A stretch of 64,000 nt of DNA from Halomonas sp. UBA3074 (GTDB taxonomy: Bacteria; Pseudomonadota; Gammaproteobacteria; Pseudomonadales; Halomonadaceae): assembly GCF_002366715.1 (NCBI RefSeq), contig NZ_DFBS01000049.1:1-64000 (forward strand). Reading direction: 5' to 3'. Made by a program: the position numbers and the translations under genes. This document shows, one piece after another, positions 52,175 to 60,526 of the stretch. The notes beneath the pieces were generated by a model, which was given only the letters and a program-made list of their open reading frames with translations, was not told the DNA's origin and did not search any database. Position 1 is the first letter of the stretch, and the number at the start of each line of letters is the position of its first letter.

Positions 52175-53344
52175 TTATTTGGTTTCAGTAAACAGTTCGC
52201 GGCCAATCAGCATCCGGCGAATTTCGCTGGTGCCCGCGCCGATTTCATACAGCTTGGCGTCACGCAGCAGGCGCCCGGTGGGGTATTCGTTGATATAGCC
52301 ATTGCCGCCAAGCAGTTGAATCGAATCCAGGGCTACCTGAGTTGCTTTTTCGGCGCAGTAGAGAATCACCCCAGCCGCATCTTTGCGGGACGTTTGGCCA
52401 CGGTCGCAGGCACCCGCTACAGCGTATAAATAGGCGCGGCAGGCGTTCAGGGTGGAGTACATATCCGCCACTTTGCCCTGCACCAGTTGGAACTCACCAA
52501 TCGACTGATTGAACTGCTTACGCTCGTGGATATAGGGCATCACTACATCCATGGCGGCCTGCATAATGCCAATCGGGCCTGCGGCCAGCACGGTGCGTTC
52601 GTAGTCCAGGCCGCTCATCAGAACGCGTACGCCTTTACCTTCCGCGCCTAGAATGTTTTCAGCGGGAACGGCGCAGTCCTGGAAAACCAGCTCGCAGGTG
52701 TTGGAGCCACGCATACCCAGCTTGTCGAGCTTCTGAGCGGTAGAGAAACCGGGCATACCTTTTTCAATAATAAAGGCGGTAATGCCTTTGGAACCGGCTT
52801 CGGGATCGGTCTTTGCGTAGACCACTAAAACATCCGCATCCGGGCCGTTGGTGATCCACATCTTATTGCCGTTAAGGATGTAGTGGTCGCCATTCTGCTT
52901 GGCGCGCAGCTGCATCGAGACCACGTCAGAGCCTGCGCCGGGTTCCGACATCGCCAAAGCGCCCACGTGGTCGCCGCTGATCAGCTTAGGCAAGTACTTG
53001 GCTTTCTGTTCTGGGGAGGCGTTGATCTTGATCTGATTCACGCACAGGTTGGAGTGGGCACCGTAAGAGAGCGCAACCGACGCGCTGGCCCGCGAGATCT
53101 CTTCCATGGCGATACAGTGGGCAAGGTAGCCCATACCGCTGCCGCCATCTTCCTCAGAAACGGTGATGCCCAGCAGCCCCATGTCGCCAAACTTCTTCCA
53201 AAGATCGTTGGGGAATTCGTTGTTGCGGTCGATTTCGGCAGCGCGGGGAGCAATCTCGCTGGCGGCAAAGGCGTTGACCTGCTCGCGCAGCATGTTCAGC
53301 TCGTCATCGAGGCCGAAGTTGAGTTCTGAGTAGTGTGAAAACAT
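52175..53344 (-). CDS. liuA: Isovaleryl-CoA dehydrogenase
   Basis: This 389-aa flavoenzyme has the acyl-CoA dehydrogenase fold: ALAMSEPGAGSDVVSMQLRA, MWITNGPDADVLVVYAKTDP, and GLDYERTVLAAGPIGIMQAA. The last segment is the region where isovaleryl-CoA dehydrogenases carry their Glu base. QLLGGNGYINEYPTGRLLRDAKL ends the protein. It oxidises isovaleryl-CoA to 3-methylcrotonyl-CoA and passes electrons to ETF. ATG 53344 has AGGTGA upstream; a TTG two codons earlier is less likely. Confidence 0.94.
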   Translation of the reverse strand: MFSHYSELNFGLDDELNMLREQVNAFAASEIAPRAAEIDRNNEFPNDLWKKFGDMGLLGITVSEEDGGSGMGYLAHCIAMEEISRASASVALSYGAHSNLCVNQIKINASPEQKAKYLPKLISGDHVGALAMSEPGAGSDVVSMQLRAKQNGDHYILNGNKMWITNGPDADVLVVYAKTDPEAGSKGITAFIIEKGMPGFSTAQKLDKLGMRGSNTCELVFQDCAVPAENILGAEGKGVRVLMSGLDYERTVLAAGPIGIMQAAMDVVMPYIHERKQFNQSIGEFQLVQGKVADMYSTLNACRAYLYAVAGACDRGQTSRKDAAGVILYCAEKATQVALDSIQLLGGNGYINEYPTGRLLRDAKLYEIGAGTSEIRRMLIGRELFTETK

Positions 53345-53403
53345 GGTCAATCACCTGTTGTTATCGATGGGTTAGCCGAGCTGGCGTCTCGAGCAGGGCT
53401 GAA

Positions 53404-53871
53404 TCAGTGCATCGTGGCGGAAGAGGGGGCAGACGCTTTGTCGGTCGAACCCCCACGATCCTCTTCGTTCTGTTTTTCCTGGGGCTCTTTTTCGAGTAGT
53501 TCTTCAAGCGCCTGTCGGCAGCGTATTTCAGCGCTTTCAAGCTCCAACTGCACCATCGTGATGTCTTTCATTTGCTGGTCGAGTGCCGCCCGGCGCTCGC
53601 CTATTTTGCTCAGCATCAGGTGCAACTGCTTCTTACTGCCGCTGCGGGTTTCGTCCCATAGCTCGAATAGTTCGCGGATCTCAGCCAACGAGAAGCCTAA
53701 GCGCTTACCGCGGATGGTGAGCTTTAGTCTTACCCGGTCTTTGCTGCTATACACCCGGGTTTGGCCACGGCGCGTGGGGTGAAGCAATTCCTGGTCTTCG
53801 TAAAAACGGATGCTGCGGGTGGTCAAGTCAAACTCGCTGGCCAGTTCACTAATCGAGTAGGTTTTGCTCAT
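53404..53871 (-). CDS. liuR: MerR-family regulator LiuR of leucine/isovalerate catabolism
   Basis: This 155-aa protein has a MerR-type winged-helix N-terminus (YSISELASEFDLTTRSIRFYEDQELLHPTRRGQTRVYSSKDRVRL split over residues 4-48). A coiled coil and an acidic tail follow. The position upstream of liuA in the same direction is that of LiuR, a regulator that senses branched acyl-CoA intermediates. A perfect 16-bp palindrome lies 75 bases before its ATG and is its likely site. Confidence 0.88.
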   Translation of the reverse strand: MSKTYSISELASEFDLTTRSIRFYEDQELLHPTRRGQTRVYSSKDRVRLKLTIRGKRLGFSLAEIRELFELWDETRSGSKKQLHLMLSKIGERRAALDQQMKDITMVQLELESAEIRCRQALEELLEKEPQEKQNEEDRGGSTDKASAPSSATMH

Positions 53872-53946
53872 GGTGACGTTCTCTTTAAAAGGCGTTGTTC
53901 CTAAAGGTTGTCACCTATGGAACACTGCCAATGAGGCTAAAACAAG

Positions 53947-53962
53947 TTTACGTTAACGTAAA
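53947..53962. promoter_or_regulatory. LiuR-like operator, perfect palindrome (box A)
   Basis: TTTACGTTAACGTAAA is a perfect 16-bp inverted repeat between liuR (minus strand) and the livG gene (plus strand). It has the TACGTNNACGTA core I associate with LiuR sites in gammaproteobacteria. The site could control both directions. Confidence 0.7.
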
Positions 53963-54113
53963 GCGATTGTTGCTAGCAGTTGAAAAGCGTTGAAATGTAG
54001 TAAGTCATTGATATGGCTGTTTTGAAAGCGTTCGTTAATGCAATGGATTTCCAGTGATAGACCAAAGTTGTAATTGTATTGCCATAGCGAGAGTTGCTAG
54101 TTTGCACATACAC

Positions 54114-54129
54114 CTTACGTTCAGGTAAG
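54114..54129. promoter_or_regulatory. LiuR-like operator, degenerate copy (box B)
   Basis: CTTACGTTCAGGTAAG keeps 12 of the 16 bases of box A and lies 80 bases before livG. The outer CTTAC/GTAAG arms pair. Between this and box A the 337-base divergent region contains no gene; AT-rich sequence with no clear promoter is all I see. Confidence 0.5.
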
Positions 54130-54208
54130 CCAGTGGCGGAAGATTTCACTACTAGCCGATTACCTGCAATTAGAGTCAGCACTACAACAATAAGAGGCTT
54201 GCCACTCT

Positions 54209-55000
54209 ATGAGTGCAAACGATGTCCTTCAGGGACCTGTCCTCGAAACCCGAGGGCTAACCAAAGAGTTCCGTGGGTTTACCGCTGTGGACGACGTCAA
54301 TCTCCAGGTACAGGAAGGGCATATTCACGCGCTGATTGGCCCCAACGGCGCGGGCAAGACCACCGTCTTCAATCTATTGACCAAATTTCTGCCGCCTACC
54401 CGCGGCGATATCTTGTACCGAGGCCACTCCATCACCAGTAAAAAATCCAACGAAATTGCCCAGCTAGGCTTGGTGCGTTCCTTCCAGATATCGGCGGTGT
54501 TTGCGCACATGACCGCGCTTGAGAATGTGCGGGTAGCGCTTCAGCGCAAGCTAGGTACCTCGTTTCATTTCTGGAAATCCGAAAAATCCCTCGATCACCT
54601 CAACGAGCGCGCCCTCGAGTTACTGGAAGAGGTGGGGCTGCGTGAGTATGCCGATACCTTGACGGTAGAAATGCCCTACGGCCGCAAGCGAGCGCTGGAA
54701 TTGGCGACCACGCTAGCGCTCGACCCCACCATGATGCTGCTCGATGAGCCGACCCAAGGCATGGGCGCAGAAGACGTTGATCGCATCGTGGCGTTGATCA
54801 AACGCGTCTCCCAAGGCCGCACAGTACTGATGGTGGAGCATAACTTAAGCGTTGTTAGCCGCCTATGCGACCGCATCACGGTATTGGCGCGGGGCGCGGT
54901 ATTGGCCGAGGGCGATTACGACAGCGTGTCGCGCAACCCGCTGGTGCGTGAAGCCTATATGGGCAGAGATGCCGCTGAGGAAGAGGGAGCCACGGTATGA
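54209..55000 (+). CDS. livG: Branched-chain amino acid ABC transporter, ATP-binding protein LivG
   Basis: This 263-aa ABC ATPase has Walker A GPNGAGKTTVFNLL (about 45-58), a signature segment VEMPYGRKRALELATTLALD, Walker B MMLLDEPTQGM and a switch His in VEHNLSVV. LivG-type proteins pair with LivF to power the LivHM channel. It is the first gene after the divergent LiuR region and overlaps livF by four bases. The substrate is inferred from the neighbouring genes. Confidence 0.88.
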   Translation: MSANDVLQGPVLETRGLTKEFRGFTAVDDVNLQVQEGHIHALIGPNGAGKTTVFNLLTKFLPPTRGDILYRGHSITSKKSNEIAQLGLVRSFQISAVFAHMTALENVRVALQRKLGTSFHFWKSEKSLDHLNERALELLEEVGLREYADTLTVEMPYGRKRALELATTLALDPTMMLLDEPTQGMGAEDVDRIVALIKRVSQGRTVLMVEHNLSVVSRLCDRITVLARGAVLAEGDYDSVSRNPLVREAYMGRDAAEEEGATV

Positions 55001-55740
55001 TGACCGCCGAAGCACAAGCACCGATCGAAAACACGCAAAACCTGGAGATGTTGCGGGTTCAGGATCTACACGCCTTTTATGGCGAATCGCATATTCTGCA
55101 CGGCGTCAATTTCGATGTGAAACGCGGCGAGCTGGTAACGCTGCTGGGTCGCAACGGCGCCGGGCGCAGCACCACGCTAAAGTCGATCATGAACATGGTG
55201 GGGCGACGCACCGGCTCCATCGTGATCAACGGTAATGAAACGCTGACCATGAAGCCGCATCACATTCCGCGTCTAGGGGTAGGCTACTGCCCGGAAGAGC
55301 GGGGTATCTTTGCCAGTTTGGATGTTCACGAAAACCTTTTATTACCCCCCACGGTGCGTTCAGGCGGCATGAGTCTCGATGAAATCTACGCCATGTTCCC
55401 CAATCTTTACGAGCGGCGCAGAAGCCAGGGCACACGGCTTTCCGGCGGTGAGCAGCAGATGCTGGCCATGGCGCGTATTTTACGTACTGGGGCAAGGATG
55501 CTGCTGCTGGATGAAATTACCGAAGGGCTTGCCCCGGTCATCGTGCAGAAATTGGCCGAGGTACTGGTTCAGCTTAAGGAACGCGGCATGACCATCGTGC
55601 TCGTGGAGCAGAATTTCCGCTTTGCGGCCCCGCTGGCAGACCGCCACTTCGTGATGGATCACGGTCAGATTGTCGAAGAAATCAGCGCCGCGCAGCTACC
55701 GTCGCGCCGGGAACATCTCAATTCGATGCTAGGGGTATAA
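54997..55740 (+). CDS. livF: Branched-chain amino acid ABC transporter, ATP-binding protein LivF
   Basis: This 247-aa ABC ATPase has Walker A GRNGAGRSTTLKS (about 51-63) in which Arg57 replaces the usual lysine. The rest is normal: signature TRLSGGEQQMLAMARIL, Walker B MLLLDEITEGL and LVEQNFRFA. Some LivF-like subfamilies may share the Arg, but in most ABC proteins loss of this Lys abolishes hydrolysis. LivG's intact Walker A could carry the ATP load. It is translationally coupled to livG (ATGA). Confidence 0.85.
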   Translation: MMTAEAQAPIENTQNLEMLRVQDLHAFYGESHILHGVNFDVKRGELVTLLGRNGAGRSTTLKSIMNMVGRRTGSIVINGNETLTMKPHHIPRLGVGYCPEERGIFASLDVHENLLLPPTVRSGGMSLDEIYAMFPNLYERRRSQGTRLSGGEQQMLAMARILRTGARMLLLDEITEGLAPVIVQKLAEVLVQLKERGMTIVLVEQNFRFAAPLADRHFVMDHGQIVEEISAAQLPSRREHLNSMLGV

Positions 55741-55907
55741 ACGCACTGATGATGAATCATTAAACACTCGTTACGCCAGGGCACGCCGCTCACCCATAAT
55801 AATAGTAACCATTAATGAGCCGTTCGCACTTCCAAGACAGCTCAACGACGACTCAAAGCGACACCATCATCTCACAACAACAAAGGCCTCCGGGCCAGGA
55901 GAAAAAC

Positions 55908-57131
55908 ATGACCTTCATCAAAAAAACGCTGGCTGCCAGCATCGCCGTGGCGGCAGCTTCAAGCCTTGCTGTGTCTACCGCTCAGGCGGATATGAGCGAC
56001 GGCGAAGTGCGCATTGGTTACCTGGCCGATATGTCCGGCACCTACCGTGACCTGGCAGGCCCGGGCGGCCTGACAGCGATGGAAATGGCGGTAGCCGATT
56101 TTGGTGGCAGCGTTGACGGCGCGCCTATCGTGATTTCCAGTGCCGATGATCGCAACAGTGCCGACGTAGGCGCCAATACCGTACGTGGCTGGATCGACCA
56201 GGATAACGTCGACATGGTAGGCGGCTTGGTCGCCTCCTCGGTCTCGATCGCCGTTACCAAGGTGCTCGAAGAGAATAACGGCCTGGGGATCGTTTCCGGC
56301 TCAGCGGCTTCTAGCATTACCAACGAGCACTGCACGCCTAACCACATCCACTGGGTCTACGATACCTACCCACTGGCCAACGGTACTGCTAAAGCGGTTG
56401 TCGAGCAGGGCGGTGACAGCTGGTTCATGCTAACCGCGGATTACGCTTTCGGCCATGCGCTTGAAGCCGATGTCACCAAGGTTGTGGAAGAGAGCGGCGG
56501 TGAGATCGTAGGCGGTGTGCGTCACCCGTTCCCAACCAGCGACTTCTCCTCTTATATTCTTCAAGCCCAGGGCTCGGGTGCCAAGATTGTGGGCCTTGCC
56601 AACGCGGGCGCTGATACCGTTAACGCGATCACCACGGCCAGCCAGTTTGGTTTGACGCAATCCGGCCAGCAGCTCGCGGGTCTGTTGATCTTCCTGAATG
56701 ACGTTCACGCCCTTGGTCTTGAAGCCACGCAGAACCTGCTGCTAACGACCGGCTGGTACTGGGATATGGACGAGCAGTCTCGTGAATGGTCGCAGCGCTA
56801 CTTCGATGAAGTGGGCCGTATGCCGACCATGGTACAAGCCGGTATCTACTCCAGCACCATGCACTACCTGAAAGCCGTAGAAGCCGCGGGCACCGACGAC
56901 CCTGAAACCGTGCGTGCGCAGATGGCTGACATGCCCATCGAGGACTTTTTCGCCCGCAACGGCAGCATTCGTGAAGATGGCCGCATGATTCACGATATGT
57001 ACCTGGCTCAGGTGAAAACGCCTGAAGAGTCCACCGGTGAGTGGGACCTTTACGAAATCCTCAGCACCATTCCCGCCGCAGAAGCCTACCGCCCGCTTTC
57101 TGAGAGCCAGTGCAAACTGGTACAGAACTAA
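55908..57131 (+). CDS. livK: Branched-chain amino acid ABC transporter, periplasmic binding protein
   Basis: This 407-aa type I periplasmic binding protein has a signal peptide (MTFIKKTLAASIAVAAASSL, ending SLAVSTAQA). The body starts EVRIGYLADMSGTYRDLAGP and contains SSSVSIAVTK-like loops and HWVYDTYPLANGTAKAV. It captures the solute for LivHM. AGGAG precedes ATG 55908; the earlier in-frame ATG lacks a site and would place the signal peptide internally. The exact ligand within the leucine/amide/urea class cannot be read from the sequence. Confidence 0.85.
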   Translation: MTFIKKTLAASIAVAAASSLAVSTAQADMSDGEVRIGYLADMSGTYRDLAGPGGLTAMEMAVADFGGSVDGAPIVISSADDRNSADVGANTVRGWIDQDNVDMVGGLVASSVSIAVTKVLEENNGLGIVSGSAASSITNEHCTPNHIHWVYDTYPLANGTAKAVVEQGGDSWFMLTADYAFGHALEADVTKVVEESGGEIVGGVRHPFPTSDFSSYILQAQGSGAKIVGLANAGADTVNAITTASQFGLTQSGQQLAGLLIFLNDVHALGLEATQNLLLTTGWYWDMDEQSREWSQRYFDEVGRMPTMVQAGIYSSTMHYLKAVEAAGTDDPETVRAQMADMPIEDFFARNGSIREDGRMIHDMYLAQVKTPEESTGEWDLYEILSTIPAAEAYRPLSESQCKLVQN

Positions 57132-57231
57132 TCTCAGGCAGCACTTCCGCTAGGAAGTCATCGCAAGAGATGTGCAAAACCGGTTGGCGGCAAGTTGCCG
57201 CCAACTGTTTGATGGCGAGGAGAGTCGCGTT

Positions 57232-58119
57232 ATGACGATGATATTCGGCGTGCCATTGGCCGTCTTCATGGGCCAGCTGACGCTAGGTCTAGTGAACGGC
57301 GCCTTTTACGCACTGCTTAGCCTGGGCCTGGCGGTCATCTTCGGCCTGTTGAAGATCGTCAACTTCGCCCACGGGGCGCAATACATGCTGGGGGCCTTCG
57401 CCGCGCTGTTAGGCTTTCGTTACCTAGGCATTAACTACTGGCTGGCGCTGCTGTTAGTTCCCCTTGTGGTGGGTGCTTTCGGCGTACTGCTGGAGCGCTT
57501 TCTGCTGCGCCGAATTGCCCATTTGGATCATCTCTATGGGCTGCTGCTGACCTTTGGTCTGGCACTGATTTTTGAAGGCACGCTGGTCAACTTCTTTGGG
57601 GTGTCCGGCGCGCGTTACGCAACGCCTGAGATACTGCAGGGCGGCTTGAACCTGGGGTTCATGTTCTTGCCCACGTATCGTGCCTGGGTGCTGGTCGCGG
57701 CGCTGGCGATGTGCCTGTTCACCTGGTTCATGATCGAGCGGACGCGGTTGGGAGCCTACCTGCGGGCGGGCACTGAAAACTCGCAGTTGATGCAGGCGTT
57801 TGGCGTTAATGTGCCGCTGCTGATTACCCTTACCTATGGCTTCGGCGTGGCCCTGGCAGCGTTCGCAGGTGTGCTTGCCGCGCCGCTCTATCCGGTTTCA
57901 CCCACCATGGGTTCCAGCCTCTTGATCGTGGTGTTCGCGGTCGTGGTGATTGGGGGGATGGGTTCGATCCTGGGTGCCATTATTACAGGCCTGGCGATGG
58001 GTATCATCGAAGGCCTGACCAAGGTGTACTACCCAGAGGCCTCTAATACGGTGATCTTCTTCGTCATGATCGTCGTGCTCATGTTGCGCCCAGTCGGGCT
58101 GTTCGGTAAGGAGGCATAA
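57232..58119 (+). CDS. livH: Branched-chain amino acid ABC transporter permease LivH
   Basis: This 295-aa inner-membrane permease has about eight hydrophobic segments and the LivH motifs GLVNGAFYALLSLGLAVIFG, IVNFAHGAQYMLGAF, and VIGGMGSILGAIITGLAMG with the EAA-like coupling loop. GAGGAG at 57218-57223 supports ATG 57232; a longer reading adds an unconserved N-terminus. It lies 100 bases after livK and two bases before livM. Confidence 0.88.
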   Translation: MTMIFGVPLAVFMGQLTLGLVNGAFYALLSLGLAVIFGLLKIVNFAHGAQYMLGAFAALLGFRYLGINYWLALLLVPLVVGAFGVLLERFLLRRIAHLDHLYGLLLTFGLALIFEGTLVNFFGVSGARYATPEILQGGLNLGFMFLPTYRAWVLVAALAMCLFTWFMIERTRLGAYLRAGTENSQLMQAFGVNVPLLITLTYGFGVALAAFAGVLAAPLYPVSPTMGSSLLIVVFAVVVIGGMGSILGAIITGLAMGIIEGLTKVYYPEASNTVIFFVMIVVLMLRPVGLFGKEA

Positions 58120-58121
58120 GC

Positions 58122-59117
58122 ATGATGACCGAATCTCAACCAATGGCGGCACCCTCAGCGGTGATGGAGCGCCAAAAGCGCGCCAAGTTTCGCCGTAATA
58201 TGTTTTATCTGGCGCTGATCGTAGTGGGGCTGGTAGCACCGTTTCTTGCCTACCCCGTGTTTCTGATGAAAGTGCTCTGTTTTGCGCTGTTCGCCTGCGC
58301 CTTCAACCTGCTGCTTGGCTATGCGGGGTTGTTATCCTTCGGGCATGCGGCGTTCTTGGCCACCGGCGGCTATGTGACCGGCTATTTGCTAGCAAGCTAC
58401 CCAGGGCTAACGCCAGAGCTGGGTATTATCGCTGGCACCGTGATGGCGACCTTGTTGGGCGTGCTGTTCGGGGTGCTCTCCATTCGTCGCCAGGGGATCT
58501 ATTTTGCCATGGTGACCCTGGCCATCGCTCAGCTAGTGTATTTCATGTTTGTGCAGGCGCCGTTTACTGGCGGTGAAGATGGCTTACACGGCGTACCGCG
58601 CGGTGAGTTGTTTGGCTTTATCAGCCTGAGCAGCAATCTGGCGATGTACTACTTCGTGTTCGCGATCTTCATCTTCGGCTTTGCGCTGATTCAGCGCACG
58701 GTGCACTCGCCGTTTGGCCAGGTTTTAAAAGCAATTCGTGAAAATGAGCCCCGCGCGGTATCGCTGGGCTACAACGCCGATGCCTACAAGCTGGTAGCGT
58801 TCGTGATATCTGCCGGTTTGGCCGGGCTGGCTGGTTCGACCAAAACCGTGGTCTTCCAGTTAGCCTCGCTCACCGATGCTCACTGGCATATGTCTGGCGA
58901 GGTCATTCTGATGACCCTGCTGGGTGGAGTAGGGACGCTGCTTGGCCCCTTAATGGGGGCGGGCATAGTGGTTAGCCTTCAGCATATTTTGGCCCAATCG
59001 CCGCTGGGCAACTGGGTGAGCGTGATCCTCGGCATTATCTTTGTGTTCTGTGTGCTTAGCTTCCGCAGCGGTATCGTCGGCGAGCTGGACAAAATGTACC
59101 GGAAAAACTTCAAGTAG
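58122..59117 (+). CDS. livM: Branched-chain amino acid ABC transporter permease LivM
   Basis: This 331-aa inner-membrane permease has about nine hydrophobic segments. The LivM signatures are CAFNLLLGYAGLLSFGHAAF, GILSIRRQGIYFAMVTLA (as FGVLSIRRQGIYFAMVT), ENEPRAVSLGYN and LLGGVGTLLGPLMGA. It pairs with LivH. It closes the livGFKHM unit and is followed by a strong terminator. Confidence 0.88.
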   Translation: MMTESQPMAAPSAVMERQKRAKFRRNMFYLALIVVGLVAPFLAYPVFLMKVLCFALFACAFNLLLGYAGLLSFGHAAFLATGGYVTGYLLASYPGLTPELGIIAGTVMATLLGVLFGVLSIRRQGIYFAMVTLAIAQLVYFMFVQAPFTGGEDGLHGVPRGELFGFISLSSNLAMYYFVFAIFIFGFALIQRTVHSPFGQVLKAIRENEPRAVSLGYNADAYKLVAFVISAGLAGLAGSTKTVVFQLASLTDAHWHMSGEVILMTLLGGVGTLLGPLMGAGIVVSLQHILAQSPLGNWVSVILGIIFVFCVLSFRSGIVGELDKMYRKNFK

Positions 59118-59159
59118 TCCTTAGAGACGACTTTGTCTCGTGCTTATCGATTCTTCCCA

Positions 59160-59186
59160 TTGGGCGCCGTTTGGCGCCCTTTTTTC
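59160..59186 (+). terminator. Rho-independent terminator after livM
   Basis: The perfect 7-bp stem GGGCGCC / GGCGCCC (59162-59168 with 59173-59179) has a GTTT loop and is followed by TTTTTT. Confidence 0.88.
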
Positions 59187-59293
59187 TCGTCTCTTTTCTT
59201 ATACGATGCTCAGGATTTTCATACGACCCTCGAGCCTCTACACCTAAGGTCGCAAGCGCATGCAGGTTGCTTGTGATCGGGTAAATGGATAAG

Positions 59294-59309
59294 TTAACGT
59301 TAACGTCAA
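59294..59309. promoter_or_regulatory. LiuR-like operator before the valine-degradation genes (box C)
   Basis: TTAACGTTAACGTCAA matches box A at 14 of 16 positions and lies 46 bases before the acyl-CoA dehydrogenase ATG. It suggests that valine and leucine degradation share LiuR control here. Confidence 0.6.
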
Positions 59310-59355
59310 TTATAACGACAACAGCAGTGCGCACGCGCATTTGCGGAGATACGCC

Positions 59356-60510
59356 ATGAATTTTGAACTCAACGAAGACCAGGTCGCCTTTGCCGATATG
59401 GCGCGGGCGTTTGCCCAAAACGAGCTAGAGCCTCATGCGGCCGAGTGGGACCAAACCTCTTTCTTTCCGGTTGATGTGATTCGCAAAGCGGGCGAGCTTG
59501 GGTTTTGCTCGCTGTATGCCCCAGAAAGCGTAGGCGGGTTAGGGCTTTCGCGGCTGGATGCCAGCATCATTTTCGAGCAGCTCGCCATGGGCTGCACCTC
59601 GACCACCGCGTATCTGACCATTCATAACATGGTGACCTGGATGCTGGCGAATTTCGGCACCCCAGACGCAGTCGAGCAGTGGGGCGCAAGGCTAGCCACG
59701 GGTGAGCTGCTGGGCTCCTACTGCCTGACCGAACCCAACTCAGGCTCCGATGCCGCCTCGCTAAAAACCACCGCCAAGCGCGATGGCGATCACTACGTGC
59801 TGACCGGCAGCAAGATGTTTATTTCCGGCGCGGGTAGTACCGATTTCCTGGTGGTGATGGCGCGCACCGGCGGTGAGGGGGCTAGCGGTGTGTCAGCGTT
59901 TGCGGTCGATGCCAAGAGCGAAGGCATCAGCTACGGGCGCAAGGAAGAGAAGATGGGCTGGAACAGCCAGCCCACTCGCATGATCACGTTTGAAGATGTG
60001 CGGGTGCCCGCTAATCATTTGCTCGGTAACGAAGGCGACGGCTTTAAAATCGCCATGAAAGGCCTTGATGGGGGGCGGATCAATATTGCTACCTGCTCGA
60101 TCGGCACCGCGCAGCAGGCGATCAACAAGGCACGGGAATACATGCTCGAGCGCAAACAGTTCGGCAAACGACTCGCCGAGTTCCAGGCGTTGCAGTTCCG
60201 CTTGGCCGATATGGTCACCGAGTTAGTCGCTGCACGCCAACTGGTGCGTATGGCCGCCACCAAGCTGGACGCTGGCCACGCCGATGCGCCGACCTACTGT
60301 GCCATGGCCAAGCGCTTTGCCACCGATGTGGGCTTCAAAGTGTGCGACGAAGCGCTGCAAATGTACGGCGGCAACGGCTATATCAAGGAGTACCCCATGG
60401 AGCGCTACGTGCGCGATACCCGGGTACACCGGATTCTCGAAGGCACCAACGAAATCATGCGCCTGATCATCTCCCGTCGGGTATTGGCAGACGGCGCCAC
60501 CGAGCTGTAA
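59356..60510 (+). CDS. Acyl-CoA dehydrogenase, probably isobutyryl-CoA dehydrogenase
   Basis: This 384-aa flavoenzyme has the fold signatures CLTEPNSGSDAASLKTTAKR, MFISGAGSTDFLVVMART, GLDGGRINIATCSIGTAQQA and the C-terminal EALQMYGGNGYIKEYPMERY. The GLDGGRI.IA segment is the one seen in valine-pathway enzymes. The pathway context (hydroxyisobutyryl-CoA hydrolase and dehydrogenase follow) favours isobutyryl-CoA as substrate. ATG 59356 has GCGGAG seven bases upstream. Confidence 0.85.
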   Translation: MNFELNEDQVAFADMARAFAQNELEPHAAEWDQTSFFPVDVIRKAGELGFCSLYAPESVGGLGLSRLDASIIFEQLAMGCTSTTAYLTIHNMVTWMLANFGTPDAVEQWGARLATGELLGSYCLTEPNSGSDAASLKTTAKRDGDHYVLTGSKMFISGAGSTDFLVVMARTGGEGASGVSAFAVDAKSEGISYGRKEEKMGWNSQPTRMITFEDVRVPANHLLGNEGDGFKIAMKGLDGGRINIATCSIGTAQQAINKAREYMLERKQFGKRLAEFQALQFRLADMVTELVAARQLVRMAATKLDAGHADAPTYCAMAKRFATDVGFKVCDEALQMYGGNGYIKEYPMERYVRDTRVHRILEGTNEIMRLIISRRVLADGATEL

Positions 60511-60526
60511 AGGATAAGGAATGCCC

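Noticed and set aside
59110..59418. 102-codon minus-strand frame after livM
   Set aside because: It runs through the terminator, the LiuR-like box and the start of the next gene and has no conserved sequence.
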